This document shows positions 6,262 through 6,360 of a stretch of 6,360 nucleotides of DNA, piece by piece. The notes under the pieces were generated by a model that saw only the letters and a list, made by a program, of their open reading frames with translations, was not told where the DNA came from and ran no database searches. A program made the position numbers and the translations under genes. The first letter of the stretch is position 1, and each line of letters opens with the position of its first letter. Source of the stretch: Clostridia bacterium (GTDB lineage: Bacteria > Bacillota > Clostridia > Oscillospirales > CAG-272); assembly GCA_017382555.1 (NCBI GenBank), contig JAFOAB010000028.1, positions 1 through 6,360 of the forward strand, in the 5' to 3' direction.

Positions 6262-6360
6262 TTACTTTTCGGCAAGCTCTCCAAAAAGGTTTGCGGAAAG
6301 TGCCGTAACAGGCCAACCGGCCTCGTTCCAAACTATTTTACTGATGTGAAGCTGAATTGC
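6262..6360 (-). CDS. Fourth GH43 paralogue, C-terminal end only
   Basis: The minus strand is open from the window edge to a TAA at 6264-6262 and encodes 32 residues. They include IQLHISKIVWNEAGWPVTAL and end in NLFGELAEK. These match the last residues of copy C (IQLHISKMVWNDEGWPVTAL, ending NLVDEILGKK) and of copies A and B nearly position for position. It is therefore the 3' end of another member of the same tandem family, cut by the window edge. Its signal peptide, lectin module and catalytic positions cannot be seen. It shows that the array has at least four members and that the operon continues upstream. Confidence 0.88.
   Translation of the reverse strand, partial: AIQLHISKIVWNEAGWPVTALSANLFGELAEK

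Overview
The window looks like a piece of a Clostridia-type (Bacillota) genome, probably from a plant-fibre-degrading gut or rumen species. This is inferred from strong GGAGG-type ribosome binding sites, Gram-positive-style lipoprotein signals with acidic Thr/Pro-rich tethers, roughly balanced base composition, and the absence of any SusC/SusD-like gene. No ribosomal or other phylogenetic marker is present, so the placement is tentative.

All confident genes are on the minus strand and read as one operon, from the right edge to about position 256. In transcription order they are: the 3' end of a GH43-like gene cut by the window (6360-6262), a complete lipoprotein GH43 (6240-4708), a GH43 paralogue with no signal peptide (4671-3322), a second lipoprotein GH43 (3322-1793), and a GH51 alpha-L-arabinofuranosidase (1758-256). 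Gaps between genes are 21, 36 and 33 bases, plus one TGATG stop/start overlap. No promoter is visible, so it should lie upstream of the right edge.

The three complete GH43 proteins share one design: an N-terminal ricin-type (beta-trefoil, CBM13-like) module, then a five-bladed-propeller GH43 module most like endo-1,5-alpha-L-arabinanases. The likely pathway is surface binding and trimming of arabinan or arabinoxylan side chains by the lipoproteins, with cytoplasmic release of L-arabinose by GH51. This is complicated by a striking feature: in all three GH43 modules the position of the usual catalytic-base Asp (HDP motif) is a Cys (SCP), while the other two catalytic carboxylates are kept. They may form a divergent GH43 group with altered chemistry, or be arabinan-binding proteins.

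The leftmost 255 bases follow the operon and hold no confident gene. They are packed with palindromes: a near-perfect palindrome (12-31), a strong probable bidirectional terminator (61-100), a 75-bp element with 11-bp terminal inverted repeats and two internal hairpins (110-184), and a hairpin 20 bases after the GH51 stop (212-235).
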